DNA from: Amblyornis subalaris
Taxonomy: Eukaryota; Chordata; Aves; Passeriformes; Ptilonorhynchidae
Reading direction: 5' to 3'
NCBI GenBank assembly: GCA_018881555.1
Contig: JACAXG010000063.1
Span: forward strand, 2,753,930-2,817,929
DNA length: 64,000 nt
Both the position numbers and the translations under genes were made by a program. The notes below the pieces were generated by a model. The model was not told where the DNA came from. It did not search any database and saw only the letters and a list, made by a program, of their open reading frames with translations. The first letter of the stretch is position 1. Each line of letters opens with the position of its first letter. Below, piece after piece: positions 26,373 to 40,026 of the stretch.

Positions 26373-29300
26373 AGCAGCGCTGTTATAGTAGATGATGTTG
26401 TGGTGTTTTCCCTTTCTCTTCGAGGTTTTTTGTGCAGCTCTGCTGTCTATGGGGCTTAGTTTTTCATCTGGATGGGGGAAAATCAATTCTGTNTATAAAC
26501 TTAGCTTCTCAAAGCAAAGACCTCCAGCAGCTGGTTATATTGGATAGTTACATGCTGTTCTGATGGATTTCATTGCATATATGATGATAGAGTAGAGTGT
26601 GCTTGTCTGAAATGTCTTCTGAGCACTGTGAGTGTGTGGCAGAGGTCTTTAAGCAGTCTCAGGTGTAGGATACTGCAGAGTTTNATTGTGCCTGTTTCAC
26701 AGGAACACCTTATTCATTGTTTATGTGAANGTACTGTAGCTTCTCCAAAGGAGACCAGGAAACTGGCATCTTGAAGTGTATGTTTAGAAAAAGACAAGCA
26801 AAATGATGGGGGTAATGAGGAGGTCTTTAGGGGAAGGTAAGAAATTAGATGCTTGTACAAGAACTCTTAAGACTGTTTTTATTTTTCTGGAGTAAAATTT
26901 TANTTTTTTAGTTTAGTCCGTCATGATTATATCAAAGGTCGTTTTTCCAGGGTATGTTATCTCTTCTATTTAGTGCTTAATTTTCTTCTTCTTTTTTTTT
27001 TTTTGAGTTTCTAAAACTCTTCTTGTGATAACTCAGTAAACACTTCTTATCTGAGAACAGAGCTGTTAACTGTGGTTGGAGTTCAGGGTCGTGGCTGTAA
27101 GAAACACACTAACCCCAAAAGATGATAGCCTAGTTTTTTGTAACCAACTGAAATTAACGTTAAAGAGAAAGCTGGGACTATTTTCCTCCAGACCTTCTGG
27201 GCTGGTTTGAACAGCATGAGCTGTAGAAAACTTACACATTTTTGAACATCAGTGGTCCCCATAGGCTCAGGTGAGGATTNGAGTGGTCCTCTGGCCATAT
27301 TAGAGGACTGTCCTTCTCCTCGTTCTCCCACACCCTGGACTGTTGTCCTATCTCTCGAAAACATCTTTAATTGCAGTGTAGCTTTATCACTGCTTTTTCC
27401 AAGTAATTATCATCATCTACTGCCCTCAGCTTTGGTGATATGCTTACACAGGCAAATGCCTTCTCCAGAAGGTAAATGGAGTGAGACGTTTGCTCTTAGG
27501 TCACGGCAGATCCAGGGTGAATCGACCTGCTGGGGCTGCTGCAGCTTGGCCAGATTCTCACCTCGGGGCCAGGTGTCCCTGCTTTCTCCTGCTTGGAAGT
27601 GCACTGGACCTGTTTCTGCCCAGGGGCTTTGTGGTGTGGCTGTGCCTCTGGGCCTGCCCAGCATTTAGATTCGTCTCTGAGTCACAAAGGTGATGCTGGG
27701 TGTCTGAACCNTCCTGTCAGTAAACTGGGATAACACACCGGTGTGTCCTCGAGAAGAGGGACAGTTTCTTTACTTTTGAAGTGTAAATGTTTTTTGAGTT
27801 TGAGTATTTTATTTGTTTCATGCGCAAGTGTGTCAAAGACTAAGTGGGGTTTCTGGTGGAAAAAGAAGCAGAGTATTTTTTAGCAGGAACCTTGAAAAGA
27901 TATTAAGAAAAAAACAAAAACCCTCCAAGCATTATTTTGATATTTTAGTGTCTTTGGCAAATCTGGTATCCAAGTCATCCCAGAACCGGAGTAATGGTAG
28001 GGGACTGACAGAAGGTTTGGCTTGGCCTGAATTATACAGGTGCCACTGGAAGTTTCAGGGAGGCTTGGACATAGGTGTTCTCTGGGACAGACAATGAGGG
28101 TTGATTTTTGAGTATCTAAATAGTGTGATCAAGATAAGTGATTTTTAAAAAAATGTAGTTATTATAGAAAAGAGGGCAAGTCCTATAGTCAATAATAATG
28201 CTTATACACTTTGTAATGGGGCACGTTATTTAGAAGAGAATTCAGGAACTTGAGGAATTTTTGCATGTGTTTTGAGGTTGTTAGTTAGAGTTAAATCCTT
28301 GGTGTGGAACAGAAGGCCAGTGGCAGTCCCATCATGTCTGGTGGTGGGAGAGCCCAGCTGCTGGCTGTTTTCCGGCTGTCTCCAGCTTCCTACATCATCT
28401 GGTTCTGGGAAAACAACTTTGGGAAGGAGAGGGCTTTGAAGTTTTCTTCTACAGCTGGGACAAAACCCATTAGAGGATTCTAAACTGAGGTGTTGGTATG
28501 ATTATTTTAATTGCTCTTAAGATATCTAAATGTTAATTTGCATAAATCAAATCACAGCTTCAGAATAATTATGCTGTGCGTTTGGTTAGTTTTCATTTGA
28601 TCAGAGTCATCGCAGTGTCTAGCTCAAGTTTTATGTGACTCATCTGCAATTTAAATGCCTATTACCAGAATTTCATGTGCTTGGTATGATTAAGTGATTT
28701 AATTAAGGTATTATTGGTATTGAATTTGTCTCTGGGAGCTGATCAGACTGGGGTAAGCCATAACTTCCCTGAAACCTTATAATCACTTACACTGGGGTCC
28801 ACCCAGGGCCTTTTTTTTAGTGTTTAGGATTACATGACAGAAAAGTTTAAGGCTGGTCTGGAAGGGCACATGGGGTCAGTGCGAAGAAGACACTTGGAAG
28901 GTAAACTGGGTGCCTTTACCCCCATTACTGTGTCACTGATACACAAACTTCTGCAATGGGATGGAATAGAACTCGGGGAAAGCACCTGCCTTTCGTGAAT
29001 GGATTAGGTTACTGTACATCATAATTTACTGGAAAGTTGGGGTTGTTCATGTGTACACACACGTGCCCCCTCAGTTATTTTGGGCCCCGTCACATGGCTT
29101 GATCACTTTCATTTTCATCCCAGTGAAATTCTTTGAGCCTTGGCAGTTGTGCCATTTGTCTGTTCTTGGAAGCCTGATGGTGCTTACAATGAGTAGGTCC
29201 TTAAGGGTATTACAGGTAGCACTGGCTCACGATTAAGAACTTCTGAGTTATTTTATGTCATCATTGCTAAAAATTTGACTTGGTTTTTTCCGTTGTGTTC

Positions 29301-29559
29301 GGAACACTGTGGAACTTTTGTATGTAGAAATGGTGGGAGGTTTTAAATGAAAGCTGAGTTTACTAGCACAAAAGTAGGTCCCTCACTTGTAAAATGAGAT
29401 GTAGTGGCCTGCTGCAGACTATCTCAGTCCTGTGCAACCAGCTAAAGCACTTAACCTGCAGTAACCCGCTGCTGCCAAAGTCCTTGATGTGCATTAGGGC
29501 CTTGTTATCGGCCAAAAGAAACTAAATATTGAAACAACTTTAGTTCATTTGGAGAATAG

Positions 29560-30753
<1,194 letters not shown>

Positions 30754-33700
30754 TAGGTGTCTTTCACTCTGTTTTTTTAATGGAATAAGGTTTTAGCATT
30801 TATTAAAGTCAATGGCTTAAATAATTACTCTTCCAGGTGACTAATAAGAATAATTTGGAAAAGATAAAACCATCTAAGAATGCAGGCCATGCAAAGATTA
30901 CGTGGTTGGTTGCCATTTGGAATGTGAATACTTGCTTTGAATGTTTTTACAGTGTTGTTTTTTTCCTAGAAGTATGTTCTGAGTTGCACTCTGAAGTCGT
31001 CCCTATCTGTTATATTGAGACCTCTAATGAGAGCTTTTAAAAGGAAGAGAGAAAAAAATTGTCTTTCACATGCTTGTTTAGGATGCCTTTCCTGCCTTCC
31101 TAACCTGATGGTTTTTTTCTGTAAGCAGCTGGACAGTGTACTAGAAGTGCCATGTTTCTATATCCTGTTGCCAAAGATTATGTAAATGCCTCTGTTTTTC
31201 TCCAGCACTTGTAAATATTTTCCCAAGTTCTTAGAAACTCCATTCTGACTGAGTGCCTTCAGCAGCTGTGGACTTCAGTGAACTTCTGGAGTTAGGGAGT
31301 GATAGGCTGCTTGAATGTTTAGGGTGATACCAGGAGGGCATTTAAAGTTATTCTGGTATATGGTTGCATTCTGCTTTTGTCTCAAAATTGATGTATGTTT
31401 TTGATAGTTTTGTTTGGTTGGTTTTTTAAACTTCTTTGCATAGTTATCCAATCTGCCTGATATTTAAAAATTATCAATACTTAGTCCTTTTGTTTTCCTT
31501 ATAAGCTGAACTTGTCTTGATTGAAGACCTTTTTCTGTTCTGCTTTGTATCATTGGCAGTAGTTTGTGCTGTGTATTGCCTGTCTGCCAATTCAGGAAAA
31601 AGCTAGTGAACTAGGACAATGAGTACTTTGAAGAAAATTCTAAATATTTTACAGCTATTCATGCTGGAAATGAAAACTTGTGCAGTGCAATTCTAGGCTT
31701 GATGAAATTAGTGATTGGAGTTCATGCCAGAGGAATCTATTTTTTGACTGTAGCTTGTAAACAAGAATGCTTCATGTACAGTGCTCACATAAAATATTCT
31801 AATTTATCACCTGCATTCTCTATTACTTAATTGCAAACTGCAGCAAAGGGTTTAAAAACTACACAGAGTTCATAAACAGAAAACTAAATTGGGAAACGAT
31901 ATGGATTGATGCATGCCTACATTATACAAAAATGTGCACGAGAGGGAATAAGAATTTAAGTAACTTGAGAGTTCATTTTGGTGTAATAGCTGTACACCAC
32001 TTAAGATGCTGGGGGTTTGGGACCCTCAGGACAAATCAGGCCAGGCTTGCAAAGATGGCAGGAATCTGAGAGGCTCTAGACAAGGGCAAAGGTCTTGCCT
32101 TCAGCTGTTCTGTANAAATTCATAATCCAGCAGATATTCAAGATGCATGGTCCGAGAATGTTTCCCTACCTATTTTGGCTCTTTTATTTATTAAAGCAAT
32201 TACAGATTATTGTGAGCTATTGCCATTTCTCTCTCCTCCCTCCCCAAGAACTGACAAAGGGGAGGCTGTGGACAGCCAGGCTGGGTGGTCCTATTGTAGT
32301 ACTTCAGCCTCAACTAATTACTTTCAATTTTTTTTTTTTTTTCTGTTTCAGATGGCTCAGTAGACAAAGTGTTGTGCTTATTTAGTTGCCTACATAAAAA
32401 TGTAGTAACTGTAGCTCTATTTTACTTGACTTGATGTTCCTTTGCACCTCTGTATAGAATTCTGACATGCTTNCTGGGTTGAGCGGGTCTGTATGCTGGC
32501 AAGATCAATGTGCAACTCTTTGGCACCTGGTGTGCATTTTGGATACTTGTATTGCACTGAAGTGTGAGTAAGTGGGGTTCCCTGTGACTGTTTATTCCCA
32601 AATATCATGCCCCTAGGAATATGATAAGATTTGTGGGTGCATGTACTTGTCTTGCCTCAATGATGGCATGTGCACCTAAAATTTCACAGTTACTAAGTTC
32701 TGGTTAAGTGCTTTGTAAATATTCAGGCTTCAGCAGGCAATCATATTCTTTGTCTTGTATAGTTTTATAATTCTATAAAGTAGCATTCAAGTCAGTAATT
32801 TTGAAAATAAAAAGGACATACAAAAAGAAAAAAGTTAAGAGTCCATTTTCTTGAATGGCTTTGGTGTTACATAAGCATATAAATATTGGTTCAGATAATC
32901 TTGAAAAAAAACCTTCGAAATTATTTTCAGNGAAAGTTTTCCTTCTGAAAAGGTTTTTAGCATGCCAGATTTCATCATGGATGCATAGCTCTCTACCAGT
33001 TGTTTGATTCAAACTAACTTTGTGTAGCCAAGTTTCTCAAAATTTGTTTTTGTTCCTTTGGAGACACCTGACCAGTGTAAATAATACCAGAAAATAGGGA
33101 TTTGATTCAAAAGGTTTCAAAATAGGTGATGCTGGGGAAATTTCAAGAGAAAAGCTGTAAAGAAGAATGAGAAGGGCCTTCAGAGAATATATTCTATTGA
33201 GATGGAATTTATTTTATGAGAGATTGTGCTTTTTGTCAAATAAGGAGCTACTTCATAAAATGTAACTGTAATTAAATGCTTTTTGTATTAGAAATGGCTG
33301 GGAGTGATAGCACAGGTTTGACTTGTTTGACTATGATGTGTTGAAACAAGTTTTACAAAACTGAATAAAGAGAAGAGGTTGTTTTTGGTGGTTTTCCATG
33401 CTTTTTTTTTTCCCCCTATCTGATCACTACTTTTTTCTTTTTTTTTGATTTGGGACCATAGACAACTAATGATCATGAGAATGGAGAATGCCACAAAGTC
33501 CAATGTCACAGTGTTTATTTTGAATTCTAGTGTCAGTATTTTGCATCTGTAAGAGGAAGTGAGTAATGAGTTGGAAAAATGAATAATAAGAGGATTAGGA
33601 TTTAAGGAGGGGAATGTAATATAGCGAAGTGAATGGATAATGGGCTGACTTACCTTAGTCTATAGCAGGAGAGGTGACATAAGGATGACTATTGGAGATA

Positions 33701-34008
33701 TTAGGGAGAGGTCCTAAAAAAGTGAGACTAACTGAATTTTAAAAGGGTGTAAACAAGCAGAAAAATGGAGACAATCTGGATGGAGTGATAATGACTTGTT
33801 TTCCTGTTTCTGTTTCAGCTTTGTCAAGCAAAGAGAAAATAAGAAAATGGTTAAAACAAGTATGAAAAATAGATTTTGATGTTTCATTACCTTTTGGAAA
33901 CTCTTGTCTGTTATATTGCTNGAAATTGTCGAGTATAGGTATGAATAAATAGTAACTCCAGTACACTGTCTGAAGTCACAGATGATTATTTTTTTATTTG
34001 TTTTAAAT

Positions 34009-34039
34009 AAACGAGATTTTTTTTTTAAAAAAACGAGAT
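34009..34039. repeat. 9-bp direct repeat flanking a T/A tract
   Basis: AAACGAGAT occurs at 34,009-34,017 and again at 34,031-34,039, separated by 13 bases of T then A. It could be slippage or a small insertion scar. There is too little sequence to call a mobile element. Confidence 0.5.
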
Positions 34040-37000
34040 GTTATTCTCAATGCTCTTTCNCTGAAAGGCGGTGTCTGTGCTTACATGCTGTTTTTATGCT
34101 GGTCTGGATTTTAATAGCTGTGGANTAGAGAGATCTGGTATTTGAAGCCTTTTCTTTGCTTCTGGCCTCACACATTAAGACTGCTGACCTTTTATGAGTG
34201 ATCTAAGGAGGCAAATAACTAGGCAGTGTGTACATTTTCAAAAGAAAATGCTCTTACATACAGTGTAGGTGATCAAGCTTTTGTCATTTATGGAAATGGT
34301 ATGAGAAGTGTGTTGCTGTTCTTTTGGTCAACTGTGCCCCAAATCATGGAAGGGGAAGCATTGCATCCCAAATGGAAAGCTTCTTTCCCCCTTATCACAC
34401 AATGCAGGCTATGGAGGAGGAGAATCAAAACGTTTATTTTTGAGTCTGGTCTCCTGTGCTCATCTGGCGAGGCAGAAAGTTTTCCCAGGGCATGGTGTTT
34501 CCCTCTGGAAGTCATTTTCCTTTGTTTTGCCTCTCTCCTGGGGCGAGATGTGTTTAGGGAAGCACGTATGAGAAGAGGGGCTTCAAAATGGCAGGCTACT
34601 ATGAGCAGTACCCTCCAAGAAGAGTCGAGTGATCTGAAATGCTCAAGGTAGTCCTGCCCATCTATTTCAGGGAGCCAAGTTACCTCTCTTTCTGTTGCCA
34701 TGGCAAGCAGTGGCCTTCTCGGTGTATTGCATTCAGAAGTAACTCTTTAGGGAGTTACTGCTTAATTTTTTTCGACGGGAATCGCCTTCATTTTGATTTA
34801 ATTTGGCTTGTCTTCCTAAGGGGATTTTGAAAATGAGTCTTCAGTAAACCTTACAAAACTCATCATTCATAAAACCCTTCTAATATGGTGGATTTGACAG
34901 TAGCCATTGCAGGCATAGGAGTGAGTGTGCTACTTCACTGCAGGCTCCTGCTGCACAGCCTCCAGAGGGAGTTGAACAGTGGCTCATCATCAGCCTGTGT
35001 AGCTGCCTCCAATGGTTATTTCACCTCCTGTCTCCAAAGAAAACATCATCATCTTCGTGCTGTGTCAGATTATATTGCTGGTAGAGTGCAGCTGGAAACT
35101 TTAGTGAAAATGTGTTTNGAGGACAAGTGCTCAGTTTCCTGAAAGAAAGGTGTTCCTTGTGGCACTCAGTGATCTGCAGGCAAACTGCTGTTTAGCACAG
35201 TCAAATTCACTGGGGAAACGAAGTGAGTGGGAAGCAATACAGCTGATGTCCAGATGAAACTGGGCAGCAGCTGGACCTGTGATAGGCTGGTGGGCCACTT
35301 CAGGGATGTGACAGGATGGAAGGTGTCTGGTTATTAAGAGGTTCTTGGAGCTCGGAAATGTTTTTCTATTCCACTGGTGACAGCAGTAAAATACGATCCT
35401 AGGTATTCAGCAGTGCACTCATAAGGAAAAGCAAAGGATGTAAGTAGATGCACTCAGTGCAGTCAACTCATTCCAGAATCGGACAGTGATATTCTCCCTG
35501 CAGCTTTCCAACTAAGGATAGTTGCTAATCAACAGAGTTGTTCCAGACAAAATGCCAAATGTCAATAGTGTTGCAATGGAGCTCAGAGAGACGGAAAACT
35601 TGTTGTTGGATGTATTCCTGGTAAATGAGAGCAGGNTTTTCCCCCTCTCCTTTTCTTACCCTCCTTTCCCATGAAGGATCAGAGAGGACAGAGGAAAAGT
35701 GATAATAATTGTGTTCTGTGGTCATGATACTGTTTTCACTTGCTCAGTCAGTTCTGCTGCAGCTCAGAGAGTGATTTGGTCTGATATGGGCTCTTCTGTT
35801 TTAAAGAGGTTTGGAAAAAGAATAAAGTAGTTGAGCTGTGTGGTTTAATTACTGCCCATGAGCTGGGCTCCAGCGAGGGCTCTGTGCGTGCTCTGAGGCT
35901 GTTGCACTAGGACAGCTTTTCATTTATGACTTTTTCAGCTTCATGCTCAGTTTCAGGATAAACCACCAACAACTTGTGCTGTTTTTTCCCCCTCAAATTT
36001 CTGCAATTCACTTGATTTCTTGTTCTCCCTCTTTCTTATATGCATTCCTTCAAAATTAGAGAAAAACTTCTCATGGCCATAAATTCCCAGAGAGGCTTGT
36101 TTTCTCAGTGGCCTTTGTAACTTGTTTAGACGTAGTTCTTGTCACTCCAGGGACTCCAGAGAACACAGGCTGACAGTGACTCTCCCTGGAGTGGTTTATG
36201 AGAATTGAATGTTTTCTCTCTGTAGGTTGGGGTTGTCAGCAGGATGGGTTGTTATGACTCAGTAACGCAACGGTTGCATCCGAGTAACTTGATGATTATC
36301 TTCCCCTAGTATCAGATCAACATGCAACTTCTGTATGTTTAAAATAGAAGTTAATATATATGTATACAAATAAACATCTATTTTAATACAGATTTTCTTT
36401 GTAGTGGTGACCAAGGGGAGAAGTTGTGCAAAGCTGATATCTCAGGAAGTGACTGCCTTTCCAAGCTCACCCATTGCTGTCACATACTTGAAGTTTCTAA
36501 ATGAGCTTTATCTAGAGTGGGTTGTCTTGGATTTTCTCCTCCTTTCACAATGCCTCAAATTCTTGGTCAGCATTTATTAGATTTTGGGGTTTAGATGTTT
36601 AAATGAGAAGCAAAGCTCCGTTAATAAATTGATTTCTCTGTCAGTTCGGGAAGTGCGGTACTAGAACAAGCTAAAAATGCCTCTGTAAACAACTTGCACT
36701 TCAACATGCTAGCAGATGTTATTCTATCACTTTGAACTGTGCATCACTGAAGTGTATTGGGATATCTTAAAATAGTCAGGGGTGGTGGCCAGAGACTGTA
36801 GACTTCTATAGATGGAGAGGCTGTTTCGCTGTTGCAGTGAAATAAGCCAGAAGTACATGCTGCTGAGGTCGTTCGCTTGCTCAAGGTCAGCATGTTCAAA
36901 GTCAGCTGCTCTGCTGCGAGCATGGTTACTGTCAGTGGTATATATGAGAGTCCTGATAATGTAAGGAATTGCTATTANGAGTAAATTGGGACACTTCACA

Positions 37001-39569
37001 ATTTTTTTTTACCCCCTTTAAAGTTGCAGAGCTGCGACTGCTGGTTTATTTCCTTATCTGAGCAAACGGAACTTAACGTCAAGATAAGCTTTTGTGGCTT
37101 GTGTCTGNGAACAAATTGTTTTATTGATTTGGCAAGACTTTGTTTGTACTTTTTGCATACTGTTCATTAATTGTTTTATTGAATTCCTATTTTAAACTTC
37201 TAGTTCATGATTAATAGGACCTAACAAAAACCATTATGAGTATCATTCAGGAGTGGCAATCTTAGCTCATCATAACTTCATGTTTATGCAGCTATTTGAT
37301 AACAAATGTATTTTCAATTCTCTCATTATTTTCTACTCAAGGTAGTTTTTAATACCTTATTATTCTCTGTTCATAGAAGCAGAAAATAAGAGTAGATTTT
37401 TTGGTAATGGTGTGGGTTTTTGGTTTTGTGTTTGGGATTTTTTTAAAATTCCGTGGAAAAGAGTGGGTTACTTTAATATTTTGCAACTTTTTTTTTTTCC
37501 AATCCCCTCTGAAGATCCAGAGGAGAATCATGGGAATGGGAATGGATGAAATGGCATCCGTCCTTCATGTTGGTTGTTTTCTTGAGCTAGAGATTTTCTG
37601 AGTAACTTAAGCTGAGATAACACATGAAGCATTTGAAGGTACTACGTACCTGCTGGAGATTCTAGTAGTTTCAGCCCAGATTTCAAGTTAATCATGATGG
37701 CTGGAGCAACAATGTAATTCAGAGTTCAGATGAGGGTTCTCTTAGTCCTTAGATTGCTTCAGTTTGAACAGAAGGGAAATTCTTTCACAATCTTGAAGGC
37801 AAAAAGAGCTCTTGATTCTTGCTGTATTGAATTTTGCTGAGGTTGAATGATAGACCTGTTCGCCATGGCTAAAGTTTTGGGAAGCAGCTTTTATTTTTCA
37901 CACATTAAAATAGATCTACTGAAATGTGATCCTTTTTTTTTTTCACTGCACTGATATTTATGTCACAAAGCAAAGATCTGTTCATCGTACATCTGTGTGT
38001 ACGTGAGTGTGGCTATATCAGATATCTTAGCTGCAGAAAATATGAGTGGTAGCTGCAGTGCTGTATTTGTAAATATTGTGTCTAATTGCTCCCACTGGGC
38101 CTCTTTTGAAAATATGGCTGTGCATTTCTGGTGTAAGATTTGAGTCCACGTGATTGAAAGTGGAGCCTCTGCATCAGCCCCTATCTCTTCCACCTGACAT
38201 CCCTGGCTTTGAGGGAGAGGTGTTTTGTGGGTGAAGGCTCCTGCATCAGCCCATGAACATCCAGCAGGAGCGAAGAGGAGGAAGCAGATGCATGGGAAGT
38301 CTGTTGATTGGAAAATCAAGCAGGTTAAGCAACTACAGATAGATAATGTGAGCATGTTTAGGATATTTAACACTTGGGGATCCAGACCAAAACCAGCAAT
38401 AAAATACTGTAGAATTAAAACCCAAAACATCGTCAAGAAAAGAAACCTTTTGTGAATTCAGGCACTGATTGGAAAGTGGTAAAGATGTCTGGGATAAAAA
38501 TAAGTATTTGGGATGTAATTAAGTAAAAATAAAGTTTATATGGAAATAAGTTGCCTGAAATGTCTGAACTGCTAAATTTTACACTGTATATTTGAAGGTC
38601 CTTGGTCCTACAGTGCTAGCTANTGTTTTCAAGTTTTTTTTTGCTTGGACTGTTAATAAAACAGCTTCTATCAAGTGAAATGGGATTAGGGGGCTGGGAG
38701 AAGCAAGCCAAAAGCATTTCACGGATAAGATTTTCAAGCAGTTGCATTTTGAGACTATGCTACCTTAAGAACATTTCACCCTTTGGAAATACCAAGGAAG
38801 TTTCTGTTGTCCCAAGGACAGTGCAGCAATCTCTCACAAAATATCATCTCTTTATGTGGTTCCCTTTTTTCAGAATTGCATTGTTGAATTTTCATCACTA
38901 TTTTGAATGCTTTCTTGGATGTTTTTGAGAATGTTATGGTCTCACCTTTACAGTGAATCTTTCAATATTAAGTATTCAAAATATTTAAAACCACCAAATA
39001 CTTCATGAGGAAATCTTTCACAAGAGTACACTTTATTGTTTCAAGTGTAGCGCACAAAACTTCTTTAAATGTTGAAGATGCAAAATTAATGTGAATTTAA
39101 AATGTATTTTCATTTCCCAAAAGTGATTTTTAGGAATTGAATTGAAACCGTTTGTTTCATTCATTACTTTCTCTCAATAAAACTTAATTTCCTGATAGCT
39201 TTTGAACACATGCATTTCATGGCTTTTTTTCAAAAACTTCAGGCATCACATCACTTACGTACAAGGCTTTTGTATAAATGTAACACTACATGGAGCTTTT
39301 AAACTGCATATTGCTGTTGTTTTATCAACTGAAAAACTGTTAGGGTGTGCTGTAGGTCATAAATCAGTAACAGCACTTGATACTTTGCCAGAAAGATAGG
39401 ATGGCAAAAGCAATGTTCACACTAATACTACTGGATTGTGAATTCTGTGTTGGCTGATCCCAGTGGGTGATAGCAGGGCTGGAGAGACCTCCACCTGGCT
39501 CTTCTGTTTCTGGCAGTAGCATAAGGGCTTGAAGGATGCTGTCTCTGCACCATGTGCTTGGTATTCCCA

Positions 39570-40026
39570 TCATACAATCATTAAGGTTGGAAAAGACCTC
39601 CAAGACCATCATGTCCAGCCTTTGACTGAACACCACCATGCCAGCTAAACCATGTCATGAAGTGCCACATCTACATGTTCTTTGAATGGTTCCAGGGATG
39701 GGGACTCCACAACTTCCCTGGGTAGCCTGCTNATGCTTAATCACTCTTTCAGGGAAGAAGTTTTTCCTATATCCAACCTGAACCTTCCTTGGTGCAACTT
39801 GAGGCACTCTTTGTCCTGTCATTGGTTGCCCGGCAGAAGAGGCTGACCCCCACCTCGCCACAACCTCCTTTCAGGCAGCTGTAGAGAGTGATGAGGCTTC
39901 CCCTGAGCCTCCCTCCTCTTCTCCAGGCTAAACACCCTCAGCTCTCTCAGCTGCTCCTCATCGGATTTATGTTCCAGACCCTTGACCAGCTTTGTTGCAT
40001 TTCTCTGGACACACTCCATTGTCATG
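39570..40026 (-). mobile_element. CR1 LINE fragment, antisense to HIPK3
   Basis: About 455 bp matches the 3' end of a CR1 retrotransposon in reverse orientation. It starts with the reverse-complemented tail (caatcattaaggttggaaaa, then gacctccaagaccatcatgtcc) and passes through blocks such as 'agggaagaagtttttcct'. Minus-strand frames preserve the end of the CR1 reverse-transcriptase ORF: a piece with [13 protein letters not shown], a piece with GGGQPLL, and a piece with [13 protein letters not shown]. These are split by frameshifts and one N at 39,732. The copy is 5'-truncated, as is typical, and cannot move itself. It is the best single indicator that the genome is avian or another sauropsid. 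Confidence 0.93.

Noticed and set aside
34226..34701. Overlapping open frames of about 140 codons on both strands
   Set aside because: Both strands are open in the same GC-richer patch, which points to composition. No family similarity.
37963..38436. 157-codon minus-strand frame
   Set aside because: No recognisable domain, start context or splice structure. Probably chance in intron 2.
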